Of a stretch of DNA of 64,000 bases, positions 46,149 through 57,806 are shown in pieces. Each line of letters starts with the position of its first letter. Positions within the stretch are counted from its first letter, which is position 1. Source of the DNA: Alcaligenes faecalis. GTDB lineage: Bacteria > Pseudomonadota > Gammaproteobacteria > Burkholderiales > Burkholderiaceae_B. Below the pieces are notes generated by a model. That model saw only the letters and a list, made by a program, of their open reading frames with translations. It searched no databases and was not told the DNA's origin. The stretch is taken from assembly GCF_005311025.1 (NCBI RefSeq), contig NZ_CP031747.1:1364001-1428000 (forward strand), in the 5' to 3' direction. The position numbers were made by a program, and so were the translations under genes.

Positions 46149-46787
46149 TTAGCGGCAGGCAGGAGTGGCCTGGCCGTCCAGCTCGCTGATCGGGTCGATG
46201 TCGGCTTGGCGAGTCAGGTGGCTCTCCAGCGTAGGGCGTTGCTGGTTAAAGGTGTGAATGCGCAGTACGTTGTTGTTCACAAAGCTCAGATCGGCCAAGG
46301 TCGAGTCGTTGTTGGCCAGCAAAGCGATGCGGGTAGGCTGTGTGCCGATAGGTACCCAGCAGCCGCTCATGCGGTGTTCTTCGCCAGCGCCCAGCGGGGT
46401 GGCACGCAAGCGCCATTGGCCAGCAGGAGCTAGGGTTACGCTGATTTTGTAGGGCTCACATGCGCCGCCTTGTGGTGGGCAGGACAGGGTGCCCAGAAAG
46501 GTTTTGGGCTCGGCCAGCTCTGGAACGCTACGGTCGACCATGGCGGCAGGCTGCTGGGCGCGGGCCGGTGTAATGGCGTGCAGGCCTTCCTGGTTACCGA
46601 AGCCTAAATTGATTTGCGAGGGGGCACGGGCGGTGCCGCTACCTTGCGCTTGGCGCAGGGCGTCTTTCTGGGTGGAGTCACGACCCTCGTTAGGGGTAGG
46701 CTGAACGGGTGCCTGGGCACATGCTGCCAGCAAAACGACCGAAAGCAAGGTAAGGGAACGCAGGGGGGAAATCTTGGTGAAAGACAT
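46149..46787 (-). CDS. Lipoprotein, NlpE-like in its C-terminal half
   Basis: 212 residues. A lipoprotein signal with lipobox LLAAC places the lipidated cysteine at residue 23. A Pro/Gln/Ala-rich linker follows. The C-terminal part (FLGTLSCPPQGGACEPYKISVTLAPAGQWRLR, then HRMSGCWVPIG) resembles the NlpE N-terminal beta-barrel pattern of envelope-stress lipoproteins, but the CxxC copper site of NlpE is not present as such. The NlpE comparison is weak; lipoprotein status is secure. Confidence 0.7.
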   Translation of the reverse strand: MSFTKISPLRSLTLLSVVLLAACAQAPVQPTPNEGRDSTQKDALRQAQGSGTARAPSQINLGFGNQEGLHAITPARAQQPAAMVDRSVPELAEPKTFLGTLSCPPQGGACEPYKISVTLAPAGQWRLRATPLGAGEEHRMSGCWVPIGTQPTRIALLANNDSTLADLSFVNNNVLRIHTFNQQRPTLESHLTRQADIDPISELDGQATPACR

Positions 46788-46921
46788 GGCGGGCTTCCGT
46801 GGACTGGTTGATAGCTGAATTCTACGCTAGACCTGGGGCGGCGGGACAGTATCAGGTCTATTCAGGGTAGGAGGATTGGCGCGGGTACGTTACAGTTTTG
46901 TTTTTTATCCGTGGATTGCGC

Positions 46922-47524
46922 ATGCTGACAATTGGGCTGACCGGTGGAATTGGATCGGGCAAAAGCCAGGTGGCCAATTTTTTTGCCTCTTGGGGGGCGG
47001 CTGTCGTGGATACGGATGTCATCGCGCATGAGTTGACCGCGCCCGGTGGTCTGGCCATTGAGCCGATTCGCGCTGCCTTTGGGGCACAGGCCTTGGCCGC
47101 GGATGGTTCCATGGACCGGGATTGGATGCGGGCCTGTGTATTTGCCGATCCTGATGCCCGTCATCGGCTCGAGGCGATCATTCATCCCCTGATTTGGAAC
47201 GTAACAAAAGCACAGACCTTGAAAGCGCAAGGATGTTATCTTGTTGTGGTTGTACCCTTGCTGGTGGAATCAGGACGATGGCGAGACCGTGTGGACCGGA
47301 TTTGCGTTGTAGATTGTGATGAAGCGACCCAGATCGAGCGTGTTCAAAAGCGCAACGGGCTGGCAGTGGCCACAATTGAACGTATCATGGCAGCACAGGC
47401 GCAACGTCAGCAGCGCCTGGATGTGGCCGACGACGTGGTTCTGAATGACGGGCAGACGACTTTGCCCCTATTGGAAGAGCGGGCGCGAGCAGTACACCAA
47501 CGCTGGTGTGCCTTGACTGCCTGA
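46922..47524 (+). CDS. coaE: Dephospho-CoA kinase
   Basis: 200 residues from ATG 46922 (MLTIGLTGGIGSGKSQVANF); the frame is open 8 codons further but the conserved start is here. The P-loop GGIGSGKS, the DTDVIAHELTAPGG substrate loop and VVVVPLLVESGRWRDRVDRICVVDCDEATQIERV are family-typical. It performs the last step of CoA synthesis; panC for the pantothenate step lies 2 kb upstream. The next gene is zapD, a conserved neighbour. Confidence 0.95.
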   Translation: MLTIGLTGGIGSGKSQVANFFASWGAAVVDTDVIAHELTAPGGLAIEPIRAAFGAQALAADGSMDRDWMRACVFADPDARHRLEAIIHPLIWNVTKAQTLKAQGCYLVVVVPLLVESGRWRDRVDRICVVDCDEATQIERVQKRNGLAVATIERIMAAQAQRQQRLDVADDVVLNDGQTTLPLLEERARAVHQRWCALTA

Positions 47525-47574
47525 CAACACGACGTGTCTGACCCTCCAGTCGACAGAAAAAGGTTTTTAAACGC

Positions 47575-48330
47575 GTGACTCTATACGAATACCCCTGCAA
47601 TGAGCGTGTCCGGGCTTTACTGAGAGTCGAATACTTGTTCGATAGGCTGTTTCATTTTTCGGCCAACCAGGATGCGTACTCGCATCAGATCGCTGTAGCG
47701 ACTTTGTTTGATTTACTGGACATCTCGGATCGAACCGATTTGCGTTCTGCTGTTCTTCAAGATCTGGAGCGTCAACGCGTGGCGCTGGCTGCGCTGCGTG
47801 AACACCCCGGTGTTCAGCTGCAGGCGCTGGACAAGATGATTGAACAAATTGTGCGCGCTTCTGCTGACCTCTCGGCCCAGGGGAGGGTGGGGCAGGGCCT
47901 GCGTGAAAATGAATGGTTGGCCAGTTTGCGGGGCCGGGTTGCTGTGCCCGGTGGTACGTCGCAGGTGGACATGCCTTCTTATTATTCCTGGCAACAGCGC
48001 CCCGATGCCGATCGTGTCCAGGATTTGCGCCGTTGGTCCGAGTCTTTCCTGCCACTGTATCAAGGTCTGGCCTTGATTTTGCGCTTGCTGCGCCAGTCGG
48101 GTGACTCGGCAGACCAACTGGCCCGTGACGGTTCCTATCAAGAAATGCTGGCAGGCAAGACCTTCCAGTTGCTGCGGGTGTGGGTGGACGCCGGTGCGTG
48201 CATCTATCCGGAAATGAGCGCTAACCGCTACGTCATCTGGATACGCTTTGTGCAGCAAGATAATCAATTGAAACCGCAGGCCGTGACGGGGGATATCCCC
48301 TTCAGGCTGGCCCGTTGCAACTTCGGCTGA
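47575..48330 (+). CDS. zapD: Cell-division protein ZapD
   Basis: 251 residues from GTG 47575 (reads TLYEYPCNERVRALLRVEYLFDRL after the start). The pattern YEYPxNERxRxxLRLExLF is the ZapD hallmark, and the end LKPQAVTGDIPFRLARCNFG is also family-typical. ZapD crosslinks FtsZ filaments at the Z ring. The coaE-zapD order is common in beta- and gammaproteobacteria; the usual third gene, yacG, is not seen here. Confidence 0.93.
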   Translation: MTLYEYPCNERVRALLRVEYLFDRLFHFSANQDAYSHQIAVATLFDLLDISDRTDLRSAVLQDLERQRVALAALREHPGVQLQALDKMIEQIVRASADLSAQGRVGQGLRENEWLASLRGRVAVPGGTSQVDMPSYYSWQQRPDADRVQDLRRWSESFLPLYQGLALILRLLRQSGDSADQLARDGSYQEMLAGKTFQLLRVWVDAGACIYPEMSANRYVIWIRFVQQDNQLKPQAVTGDIPFRLARCNFG

Positions 48331-48552
48331 AAACGCTGTTCATATAAGGTTCAGACTGCCGCTTTTATACTTGCTGTGCCAGCGTGGTCTAGCAGGGATG
48401 CGGTTTTGTCAGCGCTTGTATCTCTTTATCGTTTGAAACTAATTGCTATCGTGTTTTGGCTGCATAATGCGTGTCGCCGTCACGATCGGTAGTGCTTAAA
48501 CGCTTATTTAGACCGTGCATAGAGACAATCAAGTTTTAGCCGGGGAGTATTC

Positions 48553-49824
48553 ATGTCGGAGTTGAACACAGGCAGAGGTCGGCGGTCCCGATCCTTCTAT
48601 GTCTGGGTGGTGGTAGGGCTGCTGGTGACAGCAGGCCTCGTTTATTACGCCCTGTCTTCCCCTTCCAGTACGTCCACTCCCATGCGCGGGCCTCGCGGCA
48701 TGATGGGGGCGACTAAAGTCCCGGTGCAGGTGGCCACGGTCAAGGAAGGCCTGATCGACCAAACGGTCAATGCGATTGCCACGGTCAAACCTTTGCAAAC
48801 AGTCGCCGTGCGCGGTGAAGTTGATGGTGTGCTCGAACGCATCCACTTCAAGGACGGCCAACGTGTGAAGGCCGGCGATTTGCTGGCCGAGATTGATCCG
48901 CGTACCTATCAGGTGCAACTGGATCAGGCGCGTGGCCAATTGGCGCAGAATCAGGCTCAGCTAAAAGGGGCGCAGCAGGAACTGGCCCGCCACCGCGTCC
49001 TGTTTCAACAGAATTCTATTGCTCGCCAGGCCTTGGAAACCAAGGAAACGGCCGTTCAGCAACTGCAGGCACAGATCAAATCCAATCAAGCAGAGGTGGC
49101 CCGTGCGCAGGTCCAGCTGGATCGCACTCGTATTACGGCGCCTTTGGATGGCCGTCTGGGTTTGCGCAAGCTGGATCAGGGCAATCTGGTGTCTGCCGGT
49201 AGTACTGATGGGATTGTCGTCATTACCCAGACGGATCCCATAGGCGTGGAGTTCTCCTTGCCGCAGAATCAATTGAGCAGCCTGCTGGAGGCCATGAAGC
49301 AAAGCGAATCGCCTTTGCGGGTGTCCCTGATCGACAGCAAGGGTCAGCTCTTGTCGGACAAGGGCCGTTTGCAGGCACTGGATAACCAGATCGACATCAA
49401 TACCGGCACGCTGAAAGTGAAGGCCGAATTTGATAATGCCGATGAAACCTTGTTTGCTAATCAGTTTGTCAATTCCCGTGTCTTTTTGGGCCAGGAACAA
49501 GGCTTGCTGATCCCATCGCACGCTGTGCAACGGGGTTCGGTGGGCACGTATGTGTACACCCTGGATGCCGAGGACAAGGTCCATATCCAGGTGGTGGAAT
49601 TGGGTACGGCCACGCTGGAATTGACCTTGATTAAAACCGGCCTGAAAGAGGGCGATCGTGTGGTGGTTGAAGGGACTGACCGTTTGCGTGAAGGCTCGGA
49701 GGTCGAGGTGATGCAGCAAGATGGTCAGGCCAAGGAAAAGCCTGCGCCCGATGATGCCGCCGACAAGCCAGAGCAAGGCAAACGTCCGGGTGAGGGTCGC
49801 CGTCCACGTCCTGCAAGCGAGTAA
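48553..49824 (+). CDS. mdtA: RND efflux periplasmic adaptor (MdtA-like)
   Basis: 423 residues. One N-terminal membrane anchor (FYVWVVVGLLVTAGLVYYALS, residues about 14-34) leads into lipoyl and alpha-hairpin domains (VRGEVDGVLERIHFKDGQRVKAGDLLAEIDPRTYQ; ITAPLDGRLGLRKLDQGNLV) and a beta-barrel/MP domain (GLLIPSHAVQRGSVGTYVY). A charged Lys/Pro/Arg-rich tail of about 30 residues follows. It links the inner-membrane pump to the outer-membrane channel. First gene of a four-gene operon, 3 bp before mdtB. Confidence 0.92.
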   Translation: MSELNTGRGRRSRSFYVWVVVGLLVTAGLVYYALSSPSSTSTPMRGPRGMMGATKVPVQVATVKEGLIDQTVNAIATVKPLQTVAVRGEVDGVLERIHFKDGQRVKAGDLLAEIDPRTYQVQLDQARGQLAQNQAQLKGAQQELARHRVLFQQNSIARQALETKETAVQQLQAQIKSNQAEVARAQVQLDRTRITAPLDGRLGLRKLDQGNLVSAGSTDGIVVITQTDPIGVEFSLPQNQLSSLLEAMKQSESPLRVSLIDSKGQLLSDKGRLQALDNQIDINTGTLKVKAEFDNADETLFANQFVNSRVFLGQEQGLLIPSHAVQRGSVGTYVYTLDAEDKVHIQVVELGTATLELTLIKTGLKEGDRVVVEGTDRLREGSEVEVMQQDGQAKEKPAPDDAADKPEQGKRPGEGRRPRPASE

Positions 49825-49827
49825 GCC

Positions 49828-52800
49828 GTGAGCATGTCGCGTATCTTTATCCTGCGCCCGGTGGCTACCACCTTGGCGATGGTGGCCTTGCTGGTGTCCG
49901 GCTTGCTGGCCTATCGCATGTTGCCCGTAGCCGCTTTGCCGCAGGTGGATTACCCCACTATTCAGGTGGTCACGCTCTATCCGGGCGCTAGCCCGGATGT
50001 AGTGGCGGCCTTGATCACTTCACCGCTGGAGCGGCGCTTCGGCAGCATGTCGGGCCTGTCGCAGATGATTTCGTCCAGTTCAGGCGGGGCATCGCGCATT
50101 ACCTTGCAGTTTGATTTGGGCTTGCCCCTGGATGTGGCCGAGCAAGAGGTGCAGGCGGCGATTAATGCCGCCTCCAATATGCTGCCCAATGATTTGCCTG
50201 CACCGCCTATCTATAACAAGGTCAATCCGGCTGATACCCCGGTTATTTCTTTGGCGGTGACTTCCCCCAATATGCCCCTGCACGAGGTGCGCGACCTGAT
50301 TGATGTGCGGGTCGCACAAAAGCTCTCGCAGGTGACGGGCGTGGGTCTGGTCAGCATTGCGGGTGGTCAGGAACCAGCCATGCGCATTCAGGCTGATCCC
50401 AACGCCTTGGCCGTCCGCAATCTGACCTTAAGTCACCTGCGGCAGGCGGTGGTCGCGGCCAACGTGAACCAGCCCAAAGGCAATCTGGATGGGCCTCAGC
50501 GTTCCACCAGCATCGGCGCCAATGAACAATTGAAAACGGTACAGGATTATGAAAATCTGATCGTCAGCTACAAGGACGGTGCTGCCGTGCGTCTGGGCGA
50601 ACTGGCCAAGGTGGTGCGGGATGCGCAGGATGTGCGTCAGGCCGCCTGGATGGGGACTGTGCCTGCGATCTTGCTGAATATTCAGCGTCAGCCTGGCGCC
50701 AACGTCATTGATGTAGTGGACCAGATTCAAAGCCTGCTGCCCGAGATACGCCGTTCCTTGCCGGTCGGTGTGGATGTGGAAGTCGCCACGGACCGCACCC
50801 AGACCATTCGGGACTCGGTTGACCATGTGCAAAAGGAAATGATGCTGGCCATTGTGCTGGTGGTGCTGGTGACTTTTGTGTTCCTGCGCACCTGGACGGC
50901 TACGCTGATTCCCAGCGTTGTCGTGCCTATCTCCCTTATCGCCACCTTTGCCATCATGCTGATGTGGGGATTCAGTATTAATAACCTGACCCTGATGGCC
51001 TTGACGGTTGCCACCGGCTTTGTGGTTGATGATGCGATCGTGATGATCGAGAACATCGCCCGCTATATCGAAAAGGGCGAAACCGCCTTGCAGGCTGCCT
51101 TGAAGGGTGCGGCGCAGATTGGCTTTACCCTGCTGTCACTGACCATCTCCCTGATCGCCGTGCTGATTCCGCTGCTGTTCATGAGCGATGTCATCGGCCG
51201 TTTGTTCCGTGAGTTTGCCATTACCCTGGCCGTCGCCATCCTGCTGTCCCTGTTCATTTCGCTGACGCTCACGCCCATGATGTGTGCGCGTATGCTCAAG
51301 CCCGAGGACGAGCGCCAGTATGGCCGTTTCACGACCTGGTTGGGCGATCAGATGGACCGCATCATTGCGGCTTACGACCGTGGCCTGATTGTGGTGCTGC
51401 GCCACCAGACGCTGACCTTGTGGGTAGCTCTGGGCACAGTGGTGTTGACGGGCCTGCTGTACGTGATCGTCCCCAAAGGCTTTTTCCCGCAACAGGATAC
51501 CGGCCTGATTCAGGCGATTACCCAAGGACCGCAAACCGCGTCGTTCCGCGCAATGGGGAATTTGCAGCAGCAAGCCGTTGCGATTGTGCTGGAAGATCCG
51601 GATGTGGAAGCCGTCACGTCCTTTATCGGGGTAGATGGCACGAACGCCACCTTGAACAATGGCCGTCTGCAAATTGCTTTGAAGCCCATTGGTTCAGGCC
51701 GGGCCAGCGCCAATGAAATCATGGCCAGGCTCGATGAGCGTCTGAAAGATATTCCCGGTTTGTCGGTTTACCAGCAGTCCATTCAGGAGCTGACGGTAGA
51801 CGATCAGATCAGCCGTAATGTGTACCAGATGGCCTTGTCGGACCCCGAAACGGAGGTGCTGACGACCTGGATGCCGCGCTGGCTGGATGCCGTCAATGCC
51901 TTGCCGCAGATTAAAGATGCATCCATGAGCCTGCAAAACGATGGCCTGCAAGTGCTGCTGGATATAGACCGGGATGCGGCAGCCCGTGTGGGCGTGACCA
52001 AGGCAAATATCGATGATGTACTGTACGACGCGTTCGGACAGCGTTTGATTTCCACGATCTACACGCAGTCTGCCCAGTACCGCGTCGTGCTGGAGGTAAA
52101 GGATCAATATCGCCAAGGCCCGCAGGATCTGGAAAATATTCATGTAATGACAGCGGCAGGTACACCTGTGCCGATTACTTCCCTGGCGCGCATTCAGCTG
52201 GTTCCCACAACGCTATCAGTAGAGCGCTTGGGACAGTTCCCGTCCGTGAACGTGTCCTTTGACCTGGCTGATGGCTATTCCTTGTCCGACGCCATTGAAG
52301 CCATTGAAACCGTGCCCGACCAGATCGGGATGCCCTCCTCGGTGGATACCCGTTACCTGGGTGCCGCCAAGGCCTTCCATGCCTCTTTGTCCAGCACACT
52401 GTGGCTGATGTTGGCCGCCGTGCTGACCATGTACATCGTGCTGGGTGTTTTGTACGAAAGCTATATCCATCCCATCACTATTTTGTCGACCCTGCCTTCG
52501 GCTGCCATCGGGGCGCTGCTTGCCTTGCTGTTGGCCGGGCGGGATCTGGACATGGTGGGGGTGATCGGGATCATCCTGCTGATTGGCATCGTGAAAAAGA
52601 ACGCCATCATGATGATCGACTTCGCCCTGGAGGCGCAGCGCGAGCAGGGCATGAAACCACAAGAGGCCATTCATCAAGCCGCCTTGCTGCGTTTCCGCCC
52701 CATTTTGATGACAACTCTGGCGGCCTTGTTCAGTGCCATCCCTTTGATGCTGGCCACCGGCTCTGGCGCAGAGCTGCGTCAACCCTTGGGACTGGTCATG

Positions 52801-52914
52801 GTGGGCGGTCTCTTGGCTAGCCAAGTGCTGACCCTGTTCACGACTCCCGTGATCTATCTGTTTTTTGACCGCTTTACCCGTAATGGCGCCAAGTCGGTAC
52901 GCGAGTTGACATGA
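49828..52914 (+). CDS. mdtB: RND multidrug efflux permease, MdtB-like
   Basis: 1028 residues from GTG 49828 (ATG 49834 is an alternative). It is a 12-TM RND pump with duplicated halves. TM4 holds the proton-relay pair in [21 protein letters not shown], and the TM10 region has [24 protein letters not shown] with the relay Lys. The start [22 protein letters not shown] is typical of MdtB/MdtC-type heterotrimer subunits. It pairs with the second permease encoded next, the start of which overlaps its stop by 4 bp. Confidence 0.93.
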   Translation: MSMSRIFILRPVATTLAMVALLVSGLLAYRMLPVAALPQVDYPTIQVVTLYPGASPDVVAALITSPLERRFGSMSGLSQMISSSSGGASRITLQFDLGLPLDVAEQEVQAAINAASNMLPNDLPAPPIYNKVNPADTPVISLAVTSPNMPLHEVRDLIDVRVAQKLSQVTGVGLVSIAGGQEPAMRIQADPNALAVRNLTLSHLRQAVVAANVNQPKGNLDGPQRSTSIGANEQLKTVQDYENLIVSYKDGAAVRLGELAKVVRDAQDVRQAAWMGTVPAILLNIQRQPGANVIDVVDQIQSLLPEIRRSLPVGVDVEVATDRTQTIRDSVDHVQKEMMLAIVLVVLVTFVFLRTWTATLIPSVVVPISLIATFAIMLMWGFSINNLTLMALTVATGFVVDDAIVMIENIARYIEKGETALQAALKGAAQIGFTLLSLTISLIAVLIPLLFMSDVIGRLFREFAITLAVAILLSLFISLTLTPMMCARMLKPEDERQYGRFTTWLGDQMDRIIAAYDRGLIVVLRHQTLTLWVALGTVVLTGLLYVIVPKGFFPQQDTGLIQAITQGPQTASFRAMGNLQQQAVAIVLEDPDVEAVTSFIGVDGTNATLNNGRLQIALKPIGSGRASANEIMARLDERLKDIPGLSVYQQSIQELTVDDQISRNVYQMALSDPETEVLTTWMPRWLDAVNALPQIKDASMSLQNDGLQVLLDIDRDAAARVGVTKANIDDVLYDAFGQRLISTIYTQSAQYRVVLEVKDQYRQGPQDLENIHVMTAAGTPVPITSLARIQLVPTTLSVERLGQFPSVNVSFDLADGYSLSDAIEAIETVPDQIGMPSSVDTRYLGAAKAFHASLSSTLWLMLAAVLTMYIVLGVLYESYIHPITILSTLPSAAIGALLALLLAGRDLDMVGVIGIILLIGIVKKNAIMMIDFALEAQREQGMKPQEAIHQAALLRFRPILMTTLAALFSAIPLMLATGSGAELRQPLGLVMVGGLLASQVLTLFTTPVIYLFFDRFTRNGAKSVRELT

Positions 52915-55900
52915 AACGCTTGTTAGGGCTGTTTATCTTCCGGCCAGTGGGCTCCAGCCTGCTGGCACTGGCGATGGTCTTGGTGGGCGCATTGGCCTTG
53001 CGGCTCTTGCCCGTGGCGTCTTTGCCGGAAATGGATTTTCCGGTGATTGCGATTTCGGCCAATTTGCCCGGTGCCAGCCCTGAAACCATGGCTTCCAGTG
53101 TGGCCACGCCACTGGAGCAGGCTTTAGGTTCTATTGCCGGGGTGTCGGAAATGAGCTCTCGCAGCAGCGAGGGTTCCACCCAGATCATGCTGGTATTTGA
53201 ACTGGACCGAGATATTGAAGGGGCTGCACGCGATGTGCAGGCCGCTATCAACCAGGCCCGGCCCATGTTGCCTTCGGGCATGTCCAGCGTGCCCACCTAC
53301 GAGAAGGTCAACCCGTCGTCCATGCCTATCATGGTGCTGGCGCTGACCTCGCAGACGGCCAACAAGGCCCAGCTGTTTGATATGGCCAGCGGCATTGTGC
53401 AGCAGAAGCTGGCACAGATTCCGGGCGTGGGTTCGGTAGACGTGGGCGGTGGCTCCTTGCCAGCGGTACGGGTGGGATTGAATCCCAAGGCATTGGCCTC
53501 GGCTGGTATTGCGCTGGACGATGTGCGTTCGGTGATCAACAACGCCAACAGTCTGCGTCCTAATGGCTACCTGGAAAGCGAGCAGGGCCAGTGGCAGATC
53601 AACTCGGGCAAGCAGTACAACCAGGCACGTTTTTTTGACCCCTTGATTCTGAAGAATCAGGACGGGCAGGTTATCCGTTTGGGGGATGTGGCCAAGGTCG
53701 AGGACTCCGTTGAGAACATTCACAGCATGGGTTACTGGAATAACCAGGAAGCGGTGCTGTTGATTGTGCGTCGTCAGGCGGGCGCCAATATTATCGAGAC
53801 GGTCAATACCATTCGTGAACGCCTGGCTGGTATCGAGGAAATGCTGCCCAGCCAGGCGCAATTGACAGTGGCTCAGGATCGTACGCCCAGTATTCGCGCC
53901 ACGCTGGAAGAGGCTCAACTGACACTGATTATTGCGGTGGCCCTGGTGGTGCTGGTGGTCTTGCTGTTCCTGCGAAACTGGCGCGCTGCTTTAATTCCGG
54001 CCATTGCCGTCCCGGCGTCCTTGATCAGTACCTTTGCCTTCATGCATTTGTTCGGCTTTACGCTGAACACCATTTCCCTGATGGCCCTGATTGTCGCTAC
54101 TGGTTTTGTGGTGGATGACGCCATCGTGGTGCTGGAAAGCATTATGCGTTACCTGGAAAAAGGCTTGTCCCCCATGCGGGCGGCCTTGCGCGGGACGCGG
54201 GAGGTGGGCTTTACCGTCACAGCCATGAGCTTGTCGTTGGTGGCCGTGTTCATTCCCTTGTGGTTGATCGGGGGGCTGGCGGGGCGCTTGTTCATGGAGT
54301 TTGCCGTCACCTTGTGTACTGCCGTGCTGGTGTCCCTGGTGATCTCCTTGATGCTGACTCCCATGATGTCATCGCGCCTGCTGCGTCCTGGGCCGCAAGA
54401 GCATGAGTCCACCAACCCTATCAGCCGCTTTTTGGGCTGGATAGGCAGTGTCAGCTGGCGTGGCTACCGTCGTTCATTGGGGTGGGCGCTCAAGCACCAT
54501 CGCCTGATGCTGTTCTCCTTGTTCGTCACGATTGGCCTGAATGTGTACCTCTACGCCGTAGTGCCCAAGGGGCTGTTCCCACAGCAGGATACTGGCCAGT
54601 TGATGGGTTTTTTCCGAGTCGACCGGGGGACCTCTTTCCAGTCCATGGTGCCCAAGCTGGAATACTTCCGTTCTATCCTGAATCAGGACCCGGACATTCG
54701 TTCGGTGGCCGTGTTTGCCGGTGGCCGCAGTGGCAGCACCTCGTCCTTTATTCTGGTTGAGCTCAAACCTATGGACGAGCGCAAGGCCAGCACGACGGAT
54801 ATTGTGAATCGTCTGCGCGAGCCTTTATCTACCACGCCGGGGGCGCGCATGTTCATGGTGCCGCAGCAGGATATTCCGGTCGGTAGCGGGGGCGGTGGGC
54901 GCAGTGGCTCTTACGACTATTCCTTGCTGGGCAGTGATCTGGAGTTGTTGAAAACCTGGTTGCCCAAGGTTCAGCAAGCCATGGCCGAATTGCCAGAGCT
55001 GGTGGACGTGGACACTGGCACGGACGATAAGGCAGGCCTGGTCCAGCTGGAAATTGACCGCGATATGGCCACGCGCCTGGGCATTGATATGTCCATGGTG
55101 GCGGGGACCTTGAATAACTCCTTTTCCCAGCGTCAGGTTTCCACGATTTTTGGCCGCTTGAACCAGTATTACGTAGTCATGGAAGTGGAGCCGCGTTTTG
55201 CGCAGGATCTGGAGTCTCTGAAGGAAATCGAGGTCGTTGCCAAAGACGGCACCCGCGTTCCTTTGTCTGCCTTTACGCGCTTTACGACCGGCACCGCGCC
55301 GCGCAGCATTAACCATATGGGTTTGCTGGTGGCCGAGTCTGTGTCCTTCGGTTTGGCCGAAGGCGTCACCCTCAGTCAGGCAACGGCGGCCATTGAGCAG
55401 GCCATGGCTCGTATTCAGCTTCCTACACGCGAGATCCAGGCCGGGTTTGAAGGTAATACGGCGCAGATGCTCGATGCCCTGGCCAAGCAACCCATGATGT
55501 TCCTGGCTGCTTTGGTGGCTTTGTATATCGTGCTGGGGATGCTGTACGAGAGCTATATGCACCCGCTCACCATTCTGTCCACTTTGCCTTCGGCTGGGAT
55601 TGGGGCATTGCTGGCCCTGATGATGACCAGTGGCGAGTTCAACCTGATTGCCATGATCGGGGTGTTCTTGCTGATTGGTATCGTCAAGAAGAACGCCATC
55701 ATGATGGTGGATTACGCCTTGCAAATGGAGCGTGAGCGCGGCATGGGTTCGCGTGAAGCTATTTACGAAGCCTGCCTGGTGCGATTCCGCCCCATCATGA
55801 TGACGACCTTGTCCGCCATTTTTGGTGCTATTCCTTTGATTCTGGCCTCCGGGCCGGGCGTGGAAATGCGCCAGCCCTTGGGCGTCACCATTGTGGGTGG

Positions 55901-56015
55901 TTTGGTGCTCAGTCAAATCCTGACCTTGTACACCACGCCGGTGGTTTATCTTTATCTGGATCGTTTGCGCCATCGCTTCATGCGCCGCAAGAACCAGACA
56001 ACTTTGAATATATAA
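52911..56015 (+). CDS. mdtC: RND multidrug efflux permease, MdtC-like
   Basis: 1034 residues, second permease of the operon. The start [28 protein letters not shown], the TM4 pair in [21 protein letters not shown] and [24 protein letters not shown] match MdtC-type pumps. In E. coli MdtB and MdtC form a B2C trimer for bile salts, novobiocin and some metal-linked substrates; the same assembly is expected. The outer-membrane component follows after 6 bp. Confidence 0.93.
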   Translation: MKRLLGLFIFRPVGSSLLALAMVLVGALALRLLPVASLPEMDFPVIAISANLPGASPETMASSVATPLEQALGSIAGVSEMSSRSSEGSTQIMLVFELDRDIEGAARDVQAAINQARPMLPSGMSSVPTYEKVNPSSMPIMVLALTSQTANKAQLFDMASGIVQQKLAQIPGVGSVDVGGGSLPAVRVGLNPKALASAGIALDDVRSVINNANSLRPNGYLESEQGQWQINSGKQYNQARFFDPLILKNQDGQVIRLGDVAKVEDSVENIHSMGYWNNQEAVLLIVRRQAGANIIETVNTIRERLAGIEEMLPSQAQLTVAQDRTPSIRATLEEAQLTLIIAVALVVLVVLLFLRNWRAALIPAIAVPASLISTFAFMHLFGFTLNTISLMALIVATGFVVDDAIVVLESIMRYLEKGLSPMRAALRGTREVGFTVTAMSLSLVAVFIPLWLIGGLAGRLFMEFAVTLCTAVLVSLVISLMLTPMMSSRLLRPGPQEHESTNPISRFLGWIGSVSWRGYRRSLGWALKHHRLMLFSLFVTIGLNVYLYAVVPKGLFPQQDTGQLMGFFRVDRGTSFQSMVPKLEYFRSILNQDPDIRSVAVFAGGRSGSTSSFILVELKPMDERKASTTDIVNRLREPLSTTPGARMFMVPQQDIPVGSGGGGRSGSYDYSLLGSDLELLKTWLPKVQQAMAELPELVDVDTGTDDKAGLVQLEIDRDMATRLGIDMSMVAGTLNNSFSQRQVSTIFGRLNQYYVVMEVEPRFAQDLESLKEIEVVAKDGTRVPLSAFTRFTTGTAPRSINHMGLLVAESVSFGLAEGVTLSQATAAIEQAMARIQLPTREIQAGFEGNTAQMLDALAKQPMMFLAALVALYIVLGMLYESYMHPLTILSTLPSAGIGALLALMMTSGEFNLIAMIGVFLLIGIVKKNAIMMVDYALQMERERGMGSREAIYEACLVRFRPIMMTTLSAIFGAIPLILASGPGVEMRQPLGVTIVGGLVLSQILTLYTTPVVYLYLDRLRHRFMRRKNQTTLNI

Positions 56016-56021
56016 GCTGAT

Positions 56022-57497
56022 ATGCCTACTTCTAACGCCATGATTCTTCCGCGCTTCGCACTGGCTGGGATGGTGCTGCTCCTGTCCGCATGTGCTGTTG
56101 GCCCTGATTATCAGCGGCCCGAAGCGCCGGTGGGCGAGCACTTCAGGGAAGAGGTACGGTCCACGGCCTGGAAGCAGGCCGAACCGGCTGATTTGAAAGA
56201 CCGCGGCCCCTGGTGGGAGAGCTTCAACGATGGCGTGCTCAACACCCTGATGCAAAGCCTGAACGAGCAGAACTTCACTTTGCAGCAGGCACAGGCACGC
56301 GTTCGTCAGGCGCAGGCCACCCTGTCCAACACGCGTTCGACCCAGTTCCCGCAAGTAGGCAGTTCGGTCGGCACGACACGGCGTGGCAGTGGGTCGGGTG
56401 ATACCAGCCAAAGCAGCAGCGCCTATGACGCCAGCATCACGGTGAATTGGGAAGTGGACTTGTGGGGGCGGATTCGCCGTCAGGTAGAAGCAGGTGATGC
56501 TGGCCTGCAAGCCAGTGCTGCGGATATGGCTGCTACACGCTTGAGCCTGCAGTCTCAATTGGCACAGACTTATTTGCAGTACCGCAGTGTGGAGTCCAGC
56601 GAGCGAGTGCTGGATGAAACCGTGGCCGCGTACGAGCGTTCTTTGCAAATCAATCAGAATCGCCTGGACGCCGGGTTTTCGGCACCGGGAGATGTGGCTG
56701 CAGCCTTAAGCCAGCTAGAGGGGGCTCGCACCCAGCGCTTGGCCTTGAATCGCGAGAAGGCCACCTACCTGCATGCGATGGCTGTGTTGGTAGGCCGCGC
56801 ACCTTCCCAGTTTGAGGTGGTGCCTCATGCGCCCTGGCCTGTTGCTCCGGATATTCCGGTGGGTCTGCCATCCAGTTTGCTGGAACGTCGCCCCGATGTG
56901 GCCCGTGCCGAGCGTCGCATGGCGCAGGCCAATGCCCAGATTGGTGTGGCCAAGGCTGCCTGGTTTCCCAGTCTGAGCCTGAAGGCCAGTGGAGGGTTCA
57001 GCAGCAGTGATCTTAGCGAATGGCTGACGGCACCCGCGCGTGTCTGGTCCCTGGGCCCAGCCTTTGCCCTGACTTTGCTGGATTTTGGGGCACGCCGTGC
57101 GCAAGTCGAGCAGGCCGAGGCCAGCTATGACGAACAATTGGCTGCCTACCGTCAGACGGTGCTGGATGCGTTGAAGGAAGTGGAAGATGCCTTGTCTGAA
57201 CGCAATGGCCTGGAGCTGGAGCAAGCCAGCCAGGCGCGTTCTCTGGCCGCGGCACGCGAGTCCTTGCGGCTGACACGCAATCAGTTTGATGCTGGTCTGG
57301 TGGATTTCCTGAGTCTGGCACAAACCCAGGCTACGGCGCTGTCGGCCGAGCGGCAGGCTTTGGACCTGGAGTCTCAACGCCTGCGGGCGGCGGTCAAACT
57401 GATGGTGGCCTTGGGCGGTGGCTGGGATGTAGCGACAGGTCTGAATCCCGAAGAGCCGAACGCGGTGGAAGTTGATCCAGCTGCGAAAGCAGAATAG
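56022..57497 (+). CDS. NodT/OprM-family outer-membrane efflux lipoprotein
   Basis: 491 residues. The lipoprotein signal LAGMVLLLSACAVGPDYQRPE carries the lipobox LSAC, with the lipidated cysteine at about residue 24. Two OEP repeats follow (FTLQQAQARVRQAQATLSNT; ARRAQVEQAEASYDEQLAAYRQTVLDALKEVEDALSE). SLLERRPDVARAERRMAQANAQIGVAKAAWFPSLSL is the family signature. It completes the tripartite pump with the three upstream genes. No dedicated two-component regulator adjoins the operon. Confidence 0.94.
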   Translation: MPTSNAMILPRFALAGMVLLLSACAVGPDYQRPEAPVGEHFREEVRSTAWKQAEPADLKDRGPWWESFNDGVLNTLMQSLNEQNFTLQQAQARVRQAQATLSNTRSTQFPQVGSSVGTTRRGSGSGDTSQSSSAYDASITVNWEVDLWGRIRRQVEAGDAGLQASAADMAATRLSLQSQLAQTYLQYRSVESSERVLDETVAAYERSLQINQNRLDAGFSAPGDVAAALSQLEGARTQRLALNREKATYLHAMAVLVGRAPSQFEVVPHAPWPVAPDIPVGLPSSLLERRPDVARAERRMAQANAQIGVAKAAWFPSLSLKASGGFSSSDLSEWLTAPARVWSLGPAFALTLLDFGARRAQVEQAEASYDEQLAAYRQTVLDALKEVEDALSERNGLELEQASQARSLAAARESLRLTRNQFDAGLVDFLSLAQTQATALSAERQALDLESQRLRAAVKLMVALGGGWDVATGLNPEEPNAVEVDPAAKAE

Positions 57498-57806
57498 GTT
57501 TGGCCTGACCTACACTAATCTGACCTGACCTGACCTGACCCGATCCAATCTGGTCTTAATCAAGTTTGGTTTAGTTTGGTTTGATGTGGTTCGGCGTTGG
57601 CTGAACTTCTTGGCGCTTGGTTTGGTTTGGTTTGGTTTGGCCGTTTCACCGTGCTCTCCGGCCTGGCTGGGCCGGAGCTTCAACGCCCGGTTTGCTTCGT
57701 ATGGACCAAGCAAGGATTGGATTACCGCCCAAGCTTTGGGCTGCAGTTTGCTTGCTTGTAGTTCAATAGCGGCTCATTCCTTGCTTGATAGTGCGCGGAA
57801 ACCGCC
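57498..57806. repeat. 309-bp intergenic region with pentanucleotide tandem repeats
   Basis: CTGAC is repeated four times at 57520-57539, and TTTGG four times plus a partial copy at 57617-57640. Between them lies a degenerate TTTGG-rich stretch (about 57561-57590). No gene is credible here. The region separates the efflux operon (plus) from a convergent minus-strand operon and may simply be terminator-adjacent low-complexity DNA. Confidence 0.7.

Noticed and set aside
57510-57713. 67-codon minus-strand frame (Asn/Gln/Thr/Lys/Pro-rich)
   Set aside because: Its sequence is only the translation of the TTTGG and CTGAC pentanucleotide repeats; no start signal or homology pattern.
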